Shown: in pieces, positions 27,375-37,066 of the stretch
Layout of the letters: the number at the start of each line of letters is the position of its first letter
How positions within the stretch are numbered: position 1 is the stretch's first letter
Assembly (NCBI GenBank): GCA_963933115.1
Contig: CAWVSL010000009.1
Location: forward strand, 1-64,000
Length of the DNA stretch: 64,000 nt
Direction of reading: 5' to 3'
From: JALJPB01 sp963933115
GTDB taxonomy: Bacteria; Pseudomonadota; Gammaproteobacteria; Enterobacterales; Alteromonadaceae
Program-made: the position numbers and the translations under genes
The notes under the pieces: model-generated
Database searches by the model: none
What the model was told of the DNA's origin: nothing
Seen by the model: the letters and a program-made list of their open reading frames with translations, nothing else

Positions 27375-28448
27375 TTGTCAATTTCAGTTCAGACTTTACC
27401 TATTGAAAATAATGAAAATCAATCTATTGAATTTTTTATCACTAGTAAACAAGCAACCAACAGCTTACCTAGTTTATGCCAACTTACCCCATCAAAAATA
27501 ATTATTTCTCCTGATGTTTTATTGACAGATGAAATTAAGCCAAGCATTGAAGTTATTTCAAATATATCGTTCACTTATAATGAAGCTCAGCCTGAATTAG
27601 TGGTATTTAGTGATATTTCTTACTCTTTGTTACTAGCGCTAATCAAAAAGTGTCAATTATCTGTAGTGGCTCTAAATGCGGTTAACCACAGAAATAATTT
27701 AATCAGTTATCGTTTTTCTGTAATGAGCGATAGCGTAAAAAAATCTACACAGCTTGTCGCCCAGTTTGCTTTAGAGCACAAAATTGAGGCCGCTTTATTA
27801 GTTAATACCCCGCAATTAGATATTCCAGGTTTACTGGTTATGGACATGGATTCCACCACCATTGAAATTGAATGTATTGATGAAATAGCAATTTTAGCGG
27901 GTGTTGGTGAACAAGTGGCAGCGGTCACTGAGCTCGCTATGCAAGGACAACTCGATTTTGCTCAAAGTTTACATCAAAGAGTAGCCGCGCTTGAAGGCGC
28001 ACCAGAAAGCATACTCGAAGAAGTCGCTAGAGACATACCGCTTATGTCTGGCCTTAAAACGTTAATTAAACAATTGAAGCACTATCATTGGCGTATTGCG
28101 ATTGCTTCAGGTGGTTTTACTTATTTTGCTGATCATTTGGAAAAGTCACTGGGATTGGATGCGAGTTTTGCTAATCAGTTAGAAATTAAGGAAGGTAAAT
28201 TAACCGGCAAAATTTTAGGTGATGTTTTTGATGCCAAGGCTAAAGCAGATTCTCTAGCGATACTGAGCGAAAAGTATACTATAGCAAAAGAGCAAACAGT
28301 TGCCATGGGTGATGGAGCAAATGATTTAGTCATGATGGCCGCGGCCCATTTAGGGGTTGCTTTTCATGCAAAACCTATTGTACTTGCCCAAGCCGATGTC
28401 AGTATTAACCATAGTGGCTTAGATTGTTTATTGCATTGGCTAAAATAA
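27375..28448 (+). CDS. serB: Phosphoserine phosphatase
   Basis: 357 residues. Last step of serine synthesis. HAD motifs: MDMDSTTIEIECIDEIA near 155 (nucleophile Asp), ASGGFTYF near 240 (motif II), and MGDGANDLVMMAAAHLGVAFHAKP near 311 (motifs III/IV). The N-terminal half is an ACT-like extension seen in gammaproteobacterial SerB. Initiates at TTG with AGAGG upstream. Divergent from smp/ahpA. Confidence 0.96.
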   Translation: MSISVQTLPIENNENQSIEFFITSKQATNSLPSLCQLTPSKIIISPDVLLTDEIKPSIEVISNISFTYNEAQPELVVFSDISYSLLLALIKKCQLSVVALNAVNHRNNLISYRFSVMSDSVKKSTQLVAQFALEHKIEAALLVNTPQLDIPGLLVMDMDSTTIEIECIDEIAILAGVGEQVAAVTELAMQGQLDFAQSLHQRVAALEGAPESILEEVARDIPLMSGLKTLIKQLKHYHWRIAIASGGFTYFADHLEKSLGLDASFANQLEIKEGKLTGKILGDVFDAKAKADSLAILSEKYTIAKEQTVAMGDGANDLVMMAAAHLGVAFHAKPIVLAQADVSINHSGLDCLLHWLK

Positions 28449-28628
28449 CAAAAGGTAGGCAGGTTTATTAAGAAAACCTGATTACCATTTAAAATAACTT
28501 GGTCACAAGCTAACTATTTCATTAATAAATCAATGTGCTTTCCTAACATGGTTCAAAATAAATATTAATGGAATTATTTAAAGTAATCACCTTTTAACAG
28601 TTAGTTGAAATTTTATAAAGGAAACCAA

Positions 28629-30017
28629 ATGGCAAAGCCATCAAAATTAGAATTTGTCTGTACAGATTGTGGCATGAATTACCCACGTTGGCAGGGACAG
28701 TGTCGATGTGGGGCATGGAATACGTTGGCTGAAATGCGAATTTCAAATAATCCCATTAAAAAATCAGCTGGTCGGGCTGCATCCTCAGCTGGATATGCTG
28801 GTGGAGTAAGTGGTGGTTCCAAAAAAATTCATGAAATACATACCACTGAATCAGAAAAAAAAATAACAGGCATAGGCGAACTTGACCGCGTTTTATGTGG
28901 TGGCATTACTACTGGCTCGGTTAATATTATTTCAGGGGACCCTGGTGCCGGCAAAACCACCCTGCTTTCAGACCTTGTCGCCCGTATGTCTAAAACAACC
29001 ACTGCACTATACTGCACGGCTGAAGAGTCACTCTCTCAATTTAAAAACAGGGTAGATCGCTTAAAACTTGACTACAACCAAGAGTCACTTTATTTGTTGT
29101 CAGAAACAAGTGTTGAGGCAATCATTGAAGAGCTGGATACGCATCAAATAAAGTTTGCTGTTATTGATTCTATTCAAGCGGTTGTTACAGAAAATGCCAA
29201 TGGTAGCCCAGGTTCGCCCTCTCAAGTTAAGAGTGCTGCCCAGTCTTTAACGCAATATTGTAAACAAAACGATGTCACTATGTTCATTATTGCGCACGTT
29301 AATAAAAACAATGAAATAGCAGGCCCCCAAACCTTGGTTCATATTGTTGATGCCTTGCTCCATATAGATACTAATGATGGACAGATACGGACGTTAAGAG
29401 CCAATAAAAATCGTTTTGGTGATATTGATACGGTTGGTATTTTTAAGATGAACGAACGGGGCATGATCAGTGTAGACAACCCCAGCGAAATATTTTTATC
29501 TGGCTCCACCACCCAATCGCCAGGCTCGGCAATCACTTGTATTCGAAAAGGTAACAGAAATTTATTGTTAGAAATACAGTGTTTAACCACAGAAACCGAA
29601 GCAGAATTCCCACAAAGAGTTTGTGTTGGCTTAAATATGAACCGCATTAAAATGTTAACAGGCATTTTACGAAAACATACAAAAACAAAAATCTACCACG
29701 ACACTTTTTTCAATATTATTGGCGGATTGAAAATAGACGAATCAGAAACCTGCATTGATTTGGCATTGGTTACCGCTATGCTTAGTAGCCTCAACGACTT
29801 TATTATTCCAAGAGAAACTTGCATTATGGGCGAGTTAAGTTTAAATGGTGATGTAAGGCCAATAGACAGTGGAGTGCCTAGGGTTAAAGAAGCGGCGCAA
29901 CATGGTTTTAATCAAATATTTATCCCATATCGTAATTATCATAAATCTATGGAAGGCTTAGGGGCAAAAATTGTCCCTATTAAAACGATTCATGAATTGA
30001 TTGAATTGATCAAGTAA
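28629..30017 (+). CDS. radA: RadA-like DNA repair/branch-migration ATPase, divergent
   Basis: 462 residues from the ATG at 28629, which has AAAGGAAA upstream; an in-frame TTG at 28605 is less likely. Layout is that of RadA/Sms: N-terminal zinc finger (10-30), RecA-like ATPase with Walker A GDPGAGKTT near 108, the KNRFG motif near 263, and a C-terminal Lon-protease-like domain (GELSLNGDVRPI near 408). RadA promotes branch migration in recombination. The finger reads CTDC...GQCRCGAWNT, so the second pair is CxC, where the family has CxxC. Many core residues differ from Escherichia coli RadA, far more than for neighbouring housekeeping proteins. It sits after serB, the standard radA position. 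Confidence 0.9.
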   Translation: MAKPSKLEFVCTDCGMNYPRWQGQCRCGAWNTLAEMRISNNPIKKSAGRAASSAGYAGGVSGGSKKIHEIHTTESEKKITGIGELDRVLCGGITTGSVNIISGDPGAGKTTLLSDLVARMSKTTTALYCTAEESLSQFKNRVDRLKLDYNQESLYLLSETSVEAIIEELDTHQIKFAVIDSIQAVVTENANGSPGSPSQVKSAAQSLTQYCKQNDVTMFIIAHVNKNNEIAGPQTLVHIVDALLHIDTNDGQIRTLRANKNRFGDIDTVGIFKMNERGMISVDNPSEIFLSGSTTQSPGSAITCIRKGNRNLLLEIQCLTTETEAEFPQRVCVGLNMNRIKMLTGILRKHTKTKIYHDTFFNIIGGLKIDESETCIDLALVTAMLSSLNDFIIPRETCIMGELSLNGDVRPIDSGVPRVKEAAQHGFNQIFIPYRNYHKSMEGLGAKIVPIKTIHELIELIK

Positions 30018-30131
30018 TTGACAGCCAAGCTGAATAAACAAAAAGTAATTAATGATGATATACACTAAATATTACTGTTCTCCTTTTATTAATATTTTGT
30101 CGAACCGTAATCAATAACCTTATTCTGATGT

Positions 30132-30169
30132 AAAAAAAGGCTAGTGATATTCAATTCACTAGCCTTTTT
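30132..30169. terminator. Bidirectional terminator between radA and metH
   Basis: AGGCTAGTGA/TCACTAGCCT is a 10-bp stem with an 8-nt loop, flanked by A7 and T5. It can end both radA (plus) and metH (minus). Confidence 0.9.
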
Positions 30170-30190
30170 GGTCATTGAAAATTTATGAGC

Positions 30191-33100
30191 CTATTCTGGC
30201 TCATAATCCAAGTTAGCAGATAACCAGCGTTCTGCTTGAGGTAATGTCATCTCTTTTCGAGCCGCATAATCAATCAGTTGATCTTTAGCTAACTTTGCTA
30301 CGGCAAAATACTTGGCATCAGGGTGAGCAAAATACCAGCCACTGACCGCAGCACTTGGCCACATCGCAAAACTTGAGGTTAGTTCCATACCAATATTTTC
30401 ATCAACCTTAAGCAGTTTCCATAGTAGTCCTTTTTCGGTATGTTCAGGACAAGCTGGATAACCAGGTGCTGGACGAATACCTTGATATTGCTCACGAATT
30501 AACGCTTCATTGTCTAGGCTTTCATTCTTAGCAAAGCCCCAATATTCACAACGGATTTTCTGATGTAAGTATTCTGCACTCGCTTCCGCTAATCTATCAG
30601 TAACCGCTTTGACTAAAATACTGTTATAGGCATCGTGATCAGCATCGAATAGTTTAACTAATTTATCTGCACCAAAACCTGCTGAAACAGCAAAAGCACC
30701 AATGTAATCATCAATACCTGAGCCTTTGGGTGCAACATAATCAGCCAAACATCGATTATACTGGCCCGCTGGTTTTTTACTTTGTTGGCGAAGTTGATGC
30801 AGTGTCATTAATAACTCATCACGGTCTTCATCACCCGTTTGACCATCACAGGCATAAACTTCTATATCATCGTCGGTTCGGGCAGCAGGAAATAAACCAA
30901 AAACAGCTTTTGCGCTAATTTTTTTATTATTAATAATATCATCGAGCATATCATTGGCATCTTTAAATAAGCTAGTGGCCTCTGTACCAATTAATTCGTG
31001 CTCTAAAATTTTGGGGTATTTACCTGATAATTGCCAAGTCATAAAAAATGGCGTCCAGTCGATGTATTTTCTTACCTCGTTTAAATCCAATTCATCAAGC
31101 ACCGTAACACCTAATTTATCAGGTTTGGTTGGCTGATAATGTTCAAAACTTAACGGCGTAGCATTTTCTCTGGCTTGCTCTAATGAAATTAACGTAGAGC
31201 GTGGACCTTTCTTATAATGGCGTTCCCGAACTCTTACATACTCATCTTTGGTTTTAGCAACAAAGTCACTTCTATTTTCATCGGACAATAAATTACTAAC
31301 CACAGACACTGAACGCGAGGCATTAGAAACATAAACAACGGGGTGTTCATATTGAGGTTCAATTTTGACGGCCGTATGAGCTTTAGAAGTCGTCGCGCCA
31401 CCAATCATGAGTGGCAAAGTAAAGTTTTGTCGTTTCATCTCTTTAGCCACATGTACCATTTCATCAAGTGACGGGGTGATTAAACCAGACAGGCCAATAA
31501 TATCGACCTTTTTCTCTTTGGCAACACGCAAAATATCTTCGCAAGAAACCATCACGCCAAGATCAATGATTTCATAGTTATTACATTGCAACACTACGCC
31601 AACAATATTTTTACCAATATCATGAACATCACCTTTAACGGTCGCTAATAAAATTTTACCGTTTGATTTTATTTCTGTTTTTTCAGCTTCAATAAAAGGG
31701 TTTAAATGAGCCACGGCTTGTTTCATTACCCGCGCAGATTTAACCACTTGCGGCAAAAACATTTCTCCAGCACCAAATAAGTCACCAACGGTATTCATAC
31801 CGTCCATGAGTGGTCCTTCAATGACATCTAAGGGACGAACAGCAATAAGCCTTGCTGCTTCAGTATCTTCAACAATAAACTCATTAATACCTTTAACCAA
31901 CGCATAGGATAAACGTTCATTGATGGGTAATTCACGCCAAGTTAAATCAGTTTTTGAATTTTTAGTGCCCCCTTGCCCTCGATATTCTTCAGCAACTTCT
32001 AATAACCGCTCGGTTGCTCCGTCGTCACTATTTTGAATAACATCTTCTACTGCTAATCGAAGGTTATCGGCAATACTAGAATAAATAGCCAATTGCCCTG
32101 CGTTGACAATCCCCATATCCATACCATTTTTTATCGCATGATATAAAAACACCGCGTGGATCGCTTCGCGCACAGGATTATTGCCACGAAATGAGAAAGA
32201 AACATTCGAGACGCCACCAGAGATCATCGCATAAGGTAGATTTTTTTTGATATCACCTACCGCTTCAATAAAATCAACGGCGTAATTATTATGTTCCTCT
32301 ATGCCGGTAGCTACAGCAAAGATATTAGGGTCAAAAATAATATCTTCTGCTGGGTAACCAATTTCATCAACTAGAATGGTGTAGGCACGTTTACATATCT
32401 GATATTTACGGACACGGGTGTCGGCTTGACCATCTTCATCAAAGGCCATAACAATTACGGCAGCGCCATATCGGCGAAGAAGTTCAGCTTGATACCTAAA
32501 GTTATCTTCACCCTCTTTTAAGCTTATTGAGTTAACAATACCTTTACCTTGAATACATTTTAAACCTTCTTCTAAAATATCCCATTTAGAGGAGTCGATC
32601 ATAATTGGTACTTTAGAAATATCAGGCTCACCGGCAATCAGATTCAAAAAGCGAATCATTGCCGCTTTGGAATCAAGCATACCTTCATCCATGTTGATAT
32701 CAATAATTTGGGCGCCATTCTCAACTTGTTGCAAAGCTACCGCTATAGCTTGGTCGTAATTTTCTTCCGTAATTAAACGTTTAAATACAGCTGAACCCGT
32801 AACGTTAGTCCGTTCTCCCACATTAACAAATAAACTATCACTATCAATCGTTAATGCTTCTAAACCCGATAATCGGCAAGCAATTTTTCGCGGTGTTACC
32901 TGACGAGGAGCAATATGAGCAACACTGTCTGCCATACCTTTAATATGGTCTGGCGTGGTGCCACAACAACCACCAATAATATTTAAAAAACCTGAATCTG
33001 CCCATTCGCTAACATGAGTATTCATATCATCAACAGTGAAATCATATTCACCAAAGGCATTGGGTAAACCTGCATTAGGATGCGCAGAAACAGCGGCATC

Positions 33101-33928
33101 AGAAATACGGCTCAATTCTTCAACATATTGTCGTAATTCAACCGGGCCTAAAGCACAGTTAAGACCAAATGATATCGGTTTAGCATGGCGTAATGAATTA
33201 TAAAAAGCTTCGGTCGTCTGCCCTGAAAGTGTTCGCCCTGAAGCATCAGTGATGGTGCCAGAAATCATAACAGGCAGTCTAAGCTGCAGCTCATCAAAAA
33301 CTGTTTCAACCGCAAAAATTGCGGCCTTAGCATTTAAGGTATCAAAAATGGTTTCAATTAAAATAATATCTGAACCACCTTTAATCAATGCTTTGGTTGA
33401 CTCAATGTAAGCATCTTTTAATTCATCAAAGGTGACGTTTCGAAAAGCAGGGTCGTTAACATCAGGGGAAATAGAACAAGTCCGATTCGTTGGCCCTAAT
33501 ACTCCGGCGACAAAACGAGGTTTGTCTGGATTTTTTGCGGTGAATTCATCTGCTGCTGCCCGAGCAATTTGTGCTGCGACTAAGTTAATTTCAGCACTCA
33601 AGTCTTCCATGTCGTAATCAGCCATGGCAATGGTAGTCGCATTAAAGGTATTAGTTTCTAAAATATCTGCGCCTGCATCAAGATATTCAATATGAATAGC
33701 TTTAATGATATCCGGCTGAGTTAATACTAATAAGTCGTTATTACCCTTAACATCACTGTGCCAATCAGCAAAACGATCACCACGATAGTCTTGCTCTTCA
33801 AACTTATACGCTTGAATCATCGTGCCCATAGCACCATCAAGAATTAAAATTCGTTTAGCGATTTGTTTCTCTAATAATTGATAAGAGGCTGATTTTTGTA
33901 TACCGTTTTCTTTATGACTACTTTTCAA
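30191..33928 (-). CDS. metH: Cobalamin-dependent methionine synthase
   Basis: Converts homocysteine to methionine with methyl-cobalamin and 5-methyl-tetrahydrofolate. Four modules in order: homocysteine-binding (RILILDGAMGTMIQ, zinc ligands in GGCCGTTPDH), pterin-binding (VNVGERTNVTGS), B12-binding (GDVHDIGKNIVG, the cobalt-ligating His), and SAM-dependent reactivation domain (CPEHTEKGLLWKLL). I start it at TTG 33928 (1245 residues), where GGAG is 6 nt upstream and the frame overlaps the metA stop by 11 nt; no ATG fits. The longer frame to 33979 would lie inside metA. Cobalamin must be imported or made elsewhere. Confidence 0.95.
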   Translation of the reverse strand: MKSSHKENGIQKSASYQLLEKQIAKRILILDGAMGTMIQAYKFEEQDYRGDRFADWHSDVKGNNDLLVLTQPDIIKAIHIEYLDAGADILETNTFNATTIAMADYDMEDLSAEINLVAAQIARAAADEFTAKNPDKPRFVAGVLGPTNRTCSISPDVNDPAFRNVTFDELKDAYIESTKALIKGGSDIILIETIFDTLNAKAAIFAVETVFDELQLRLPVMISGTITDASGRTLSGQTTEAFYNSLRHAKPISFGLNCALGPVELRQYVEELSRISDAAVSAHPNAGLPNAFGEYDFTVDDMNTHVSEWADSGFLNIIGGCCGTTPDHIKGMADSVAHIAPRQVTPRKIACRLSGLEALTIDSDSLFVNVGERTNVTGSAVFKRLITEENYDQAIAVALQQVENGAQIIDINMDEGMLDSKAAMIRFLNLIAGEPDISKVPIMIDSSKWDILEEGLKCIQGKGIVNSISLKEGEDNFRYQAELLRRYGAAVIVMAFDEDGQADTRVRKYQICKRAYTILVDEIGYPAEDIIFDPNIFAVATGIEEHNNYAVDFIEAVGDIKKNLPYAMISGGVSNVSFSFRGNNPVREAIHAVFLYHAIKNGMDMGIVNAGQLAIYSSIADNLRLAVEDVIQNSDDGATERLLEVAEEYRGQGGTKNSKTDLTWRELPINERLSYALVKGINEFIVEDTEAARLIAVRPLDVIEGPLMDGMNTVGDLFGAGEMFLPQVVKSARVMKQAVAHLNPFIEAEKTEIKSNGKILLATVKGDVHDIGKNIVGVVLQCNNYEIIDLGVMVSCEDILRVAKEKKVDIIGLSGLITPSLDEMVHVAKEMKRQNFTLPLMIGGATTSKAHTAVKIEPQYEHPVVYVSNASRSVSVVSNLLSDENRSDFVAKTKDEYVRVRERHYKKGPRSTLISLEQARENATPLSFEHYQPTKPDKLGVTVLDELDLNEVRKYIDWTPFFMTWQLSGKYPKILEHELIGTEATSLFKDANDMLDDIINNKKISAKAVFGLFPAARTDDDIEVYACDGQTGDEDRDELLMTLHQLRQQSKKPAGQYNRCLADYVAPKGSGIDDYIGAFAVSAGFGADKLVKLFDADHDAYNSILVKAVTDRLAEASAEYLHQKIRCEYWGFAKNESLDNEALIREQYQGIRPAPGYPACPEHTEKGLLWKLLKVDENIGMELTSSFAMWPSAAVSGWYFAHPDAKYFAVAKLAKDQLIDYAARKEMTLPQAERWLSANLDYEPE

Positions 33929-34880
33929 GAGGTGCTCCAGACTTTGATACTTGTATCGCCTGAATATTATTGGCATCAAGTTTATAAGGGGTTATTTGGT
34001 AAACATAATAATTAAGCCAGTTAGTAAATAGTAGGCTACCGTGGCTGCGCCATGAGTTTACCGGTAAATTGTTTTTATCATTATCAGGGTAATAATTAAC
34101 AGGCATGACTGCACTTTTATTCACGGTAATATCACGTAAAAATTCTTCATGTAGGGTAGTCGCATCATATTCTGAATGACCCGTGACATAAACTTGTTGT
34201 TTATTTTCTGTCGCCACTAAATAGACGCCAGCTTCTGACGACTCTGCTATTATTTTTAATTGTTTAATCGATTGATAATCTTTTTTATCGATAAAGCCAA
34301 AGCGAGAGTGTGGCACATTAAAACATTCGTCAAAGCCTCTCGTTAATGGCTCTTTTGCGTTACAAACATGATGTTGGTATAACCCTGAAAGTTTTTCTTT
34401 GCGTAAATGGCGATTCAAGCCATAGTGATAATAAAGCGCAGCATGAGCCGCCCAGCAGGAAAACATGGTTGATGTGACATTTTTTTCTGCCCAATCGAAT
34501 ACTTCACAAATTTTATCCCAGAAACTCACCTCGGTATAATCAAGTAAAGCCAGTGGCGCACCCGTGATAATTAAACCATCGTATTGTTTGTCTTTAATAT
34601 CATCAAACAAATAATAAAAGTTATCTAAATGCTCTGTTGGTGTATGTTTAGATTCATTGGCGTGAATACGAATAAACTCAACATTAATTTGTAAGGGGGT
34701 ATTAGCCAACATCCGCAGAATTTGAATTTCAGTTTCAATTTTATTAGGCATTAAATTTAAAATAGCGACTTGCATCGGTCTAATTTCTTGACTTGCCGCT
34801 CTATGCTCTGACATAACGAAAATATTTTCTTTGTCTAAAACAGATAATGCAGGTAGTTGATCGGGTATTTTAATTGGCAT
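33918..34880 (-). CDS. metA: Homoserine O-succinyltransferase
   Basis: 320 residues from the ATG at 34880 (MPIKIPDQLPA, the usual MetA start; the frame opens to 34904). First dedicated step of methionine synthesis. Motifs: MQVAILNLMPNKIETE near 40, GLIITGAPL near 108, the nucleophile Cys in FSCWAAHAALYY near 142, and VTGHSEYD near 232. MetJ boxes lie upstream at 34957-34980. Overlaps metH, so both are one operon under methionine control. Confidence 0.96.
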   Translation of the reverse strand: MPIKIPDQLPALSVLDKENIFVMSEHRAASQEIRPMQVAILNLMPNKIETEIQILRMLANTPLQINVEFIRIHANESKHTPTEHLDNFYYLFDDIKDKQYDGLIITGAPLALLDYTEVSFWDKICEVFDWAEKNVTSTMFSCWAAHAALYYHYGLNRHLRKEKLSGLYQHHVCNAKEPLTRGFDECFNVPHSRFGFIDKKDYQSIKQLKIIAESSEAGVYLVATENKQQVYVTGHSEYDATTLHEEFLRDITVNKSAVMPVNYYPDNDKNNLPVNSWRSHGSLLFTNWLNYYVYQITPYKLDANNIQAIQVSKSGAPLEK

Positions 34881-34956
34881 AAAAGAAAACCTAAACAGAG
34901 GCAAAATTAATTAATACTAGTATACCCCTTAATGTGACTTAGATTGCTAGCTATGT

Positions 34957-34980
34957 CAACATCTAAACGTTTAGACGTCT
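34957..34980 (-). promoter_or_regulatory. Tandem MetJ operator (met boxes) of metA-metH
   Basis: Three adjoining 8-mers resemble the MetJ box AGACGTCT. The unit at 34973-34980 is a perfect match; AAACGTTT at 34965-34972 and a 5/8 match at 34957-34964 follow. MetJ with bound SAM binds such tandem arrays as a repressor. A TTGACA on the minus strand (34959-34954) overlaps the array. No metJ gene is in the window. Confidence 0.85.
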
Positions 34981-34994
34981 AAAATTATGGTTAA

Positions 34995-36374
34995 TTAAAA
35001 ATAACTGTCTTTAATTTTACCATAATGAAAGTAACCCCATTGCCCTACTCGTCTTAATGGTGCAAATGGAAATTTAGGTAGGGCTTTTTGATAAAGGGGT
35101 AAGTCCGGCGAAGAAATACCCGCCACTTTTTCTGCCAATCTTTTACCGGCTTGTACTGAGAATGATACGCCGCTTCCACAATAGCCCATGCTATAGAAAA
35201 TAGTGTTTTTTTCATTTTGATGGATATGTGGTAAATCATCTAAAGCCATGCAAATCCAACCTGACCAAGCATAACTGTATCTGATATTAGTCAGTGGTGG
35301 AAAACTGGTTTTTAAAACCTCAAGTAAACGGTTGGCATAAAAAGGATCCTCTGCCCCTTTTCCCGTAATTGCGCCTCGACCACCAAACAGTATTCTATTG
35401 TCTGGCAATTTACGGTAATAATATTTTAGTGCTCGGGTATCCATAACAACATTACTGGTGAGAAAATTACAGGCAGCTAGCTGCTGCTCTGTTAATGGTT
35501 CAGTCACAATGATTTGTGACAACACCGGCAAAGTTCTGTTGGTCACTAAATCATGAAAACCTTTAGGTGTATAACCATTAGTCGCAATCACCACTTTTTG
35601 TGCAGTAACTTGCCCTTTAGGGGTTTGTAGTACCTGTTGGCCATTTTCTTCTTGCCAACTTATTACCGGTGATGAGGTATGCACTTTAGCGCCAGCGCTG
35701 CGAGCAAGTTTTTGGTAGCCCCAAGCTAACTTTAATGGATTAACACCAAAACCGTCTCTGTAACGTATTGCGCCATAAGCATTTTTATCATCCATGTAGT
35801 GCTGTCGAACTTCTGCCTGAGTAAGAATTTGCACATCGTAACCAAACATTTTTTGCTGCAATTTGGCTTGGCTAATCAATGCTTTAAACATTTTAGGTTT
35901 GTGGGCTACTTTAATAAAGCCAGCCTCTTGTTGATCACAATCTATCCCCTGTGCGATTAAATGGTTGACCGTTTCAACTCCTTGACACATTTCATTATAA
36001 ATACCACGCATCACTTCTTCACCCCATTGGTGTTGCATGGTGGCATAAGATTTACGACCTGAAGATTTTAAAATAAAGCCAGCATTGCGGCCACTGCAGC
36101 CCCAAGCTGTTTGATTCGCTTCTAAAACATGCGCTTTAATGCCATGTTCACTGGCTAGATGTAAAGCAGTCGACAAACCAGTATAACCAGCGCCTATAAT
36201 GGCAACATCAACGTCTATGTCTTGATTTATTTGACCATCATCATCGGGCTGGTCACTACTCCCCTCACTCAAACCTGAGCTGGTGGCTAACCTCTTCCCT
36301 GAAACAGCAGCCCAATAACTTTTGGGGTATTTTTCACCACAACCGGGGGATTTATCATGAAGGGGATCGTACAT
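34995..36374 (-). CDS. FAD-dependent oxidoreductase of the DadA/PuuB (OrdL) type
   Basis: 459 residues. FAD Rossmann motif DVAIIGAGYTGLSTALHLA near 55-73, then SGRNAGFI near 96, as in gamma-glutamylputrescine oxidase (PuuB) and related amine oxidases. C-terminal YCGSGVSFSVQAGKRLAEKV closes the FAD site. Oxidises an amine or amino acid; which one is not clear. An N-terminal tail of about 50 residues precedes the fold. No puuA or puuD is beside it. Ends just 15 nt before the MetJ operator. Confidence 0.85.
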   Translation of the reverse strand: MYDPLHDKSPGCGEKYPKSYWAAVSGKRLATSSGLSEGSSDQPDDDGQINQDIDVDVAIIGAGYTGLSTALHLASEHGIKAHVLEANQTAWGCSGRNAGFILKSSGRKSYATMQHQWGEEVMRGIYNEMCQGVETVNHLIAQGIDCDQQEAGFIKVAHKPKMFKALISQAKLQQKMFGYDVQILTQAEVRQHYMDDKNAYGAIRYRDGFGVNPLKLAWGYQKLARSAGAKVHTSSPVISWQEENGQQVLQTPKGQVTAQKVVIATNGYTPKGFHDLVTNRTLPVLSQIIVTEPLTEQQLAACNFLTSNVVMDTRALKYYYRKLPDNRILFGGRGAITGKGAEDPFYANRLLEVLKTSFPPLTNIRYSYAWSGWICMALDDLPHIHQNEKNTIFYSMGYCGSGVSFSVQAGKRLAEKVAGISSPDLPLYQKALPKFPFAPLRRVGQWGYFHYGKIKDSYF

Positions 36375-36476
36375 TTTAACTCCGCTATTTACTGCAAAAA
36401 TTTTTAATTAACAAGCTGGCAAACTATGCCATTAAAGAGGTAAACTTGCATTAGGCAAGAGCAATTAAAGTCAATT

Positions 36477-37043
36477 ATGACCAATAACTTCAGTTACCAA
36501 CCTTTAACGCCAGCAGACTTTTCCAAAGTCATTGTCCTCGGCAATTTTGTTCACGGTGAGGGGTATTTAAACCCTGAGTCATTACTCACTTGGTACAATA
36601 AAGGTAATGTTAATGGCATAAATGCCAGTTTTGTTGTTTATAATGATAATCAACTCATTGGTTTTCGTATTACTTATGCCGTTGAAAATTGGTATGTCGA
36701 TGAATGGTGTAGTCCTGACTTTTGGCAGCTGCCCACCAAAAAAGTTTGTTACTTTAAATGCAATACTGTTGATGAAAACCACCGAGGTCACGGTATTGGT
36801 GGTAAGTTATTAAAACTTTCTATCGAGGCAGCTAAAAAACAAGGGGCCTTAGCAGGTGTCAGTCATTTATGGAAACAAAGCCCGGGTAACAGTGCAGTAA
36901 AATATTTCACCAAATGTGGTGGCGAGTTGGTTGCTGCTCATCCTGATAAATGGAATATAGAAAGTAAACAAGGATATGATTGTATTTTATGTGGTTTAGA
37001 CTGCCATTGTGAAGCAGCAGAAATGATTATTTATTTTAGTTAA
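36477..37043 (+). CDS. GNAT-family N-acetyltransferase
   Basis: 188 residues with the GNAT fold. The acetyl-CoA motif is VDENHRGHGIGGKLLKLSIEAAKKQG near 98-122, followed by SAVKYFTKCGGELV near 140. Three cysteines cluster at the end (CILCGLDCHC), unusual for GNATs and possibly a metal site. Substrate unknown. It is divergent from the FAD oxidoreductase gene. Confidence 0.85.
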   Translation: MTNNFSYQPLTPADFSKVIVLGNFVHGEGYLNPESLLTWYNKGNVNGINASFVVYNDNQLIGFRITYAVENWYVDEWCSPDFWQLPTKKVCYFKCNTVDENHRGHGIGGKLLKLSIEAAKKQGALAGVSHLWKQSPGNSAVKYFTKCGGELVAAHPDKWNIESKQGYDCILCGLDCHCEAAEMIIYFS

Positions 37044-37066
37044 CATCTAATGTTAGTTGCTAGAAA

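Noticed and set aside
28605..28628. Upstream TTG start for radA
   Set aside because: The ATG at 28629 has a better ribosome site and gives the usual MAK start of RadA.
33929..33979. N-terminal extension of metH
   Set aside because: It lies inside the 3' end of metA in another frame; the TTG at 33928 has a proper ribosome site.
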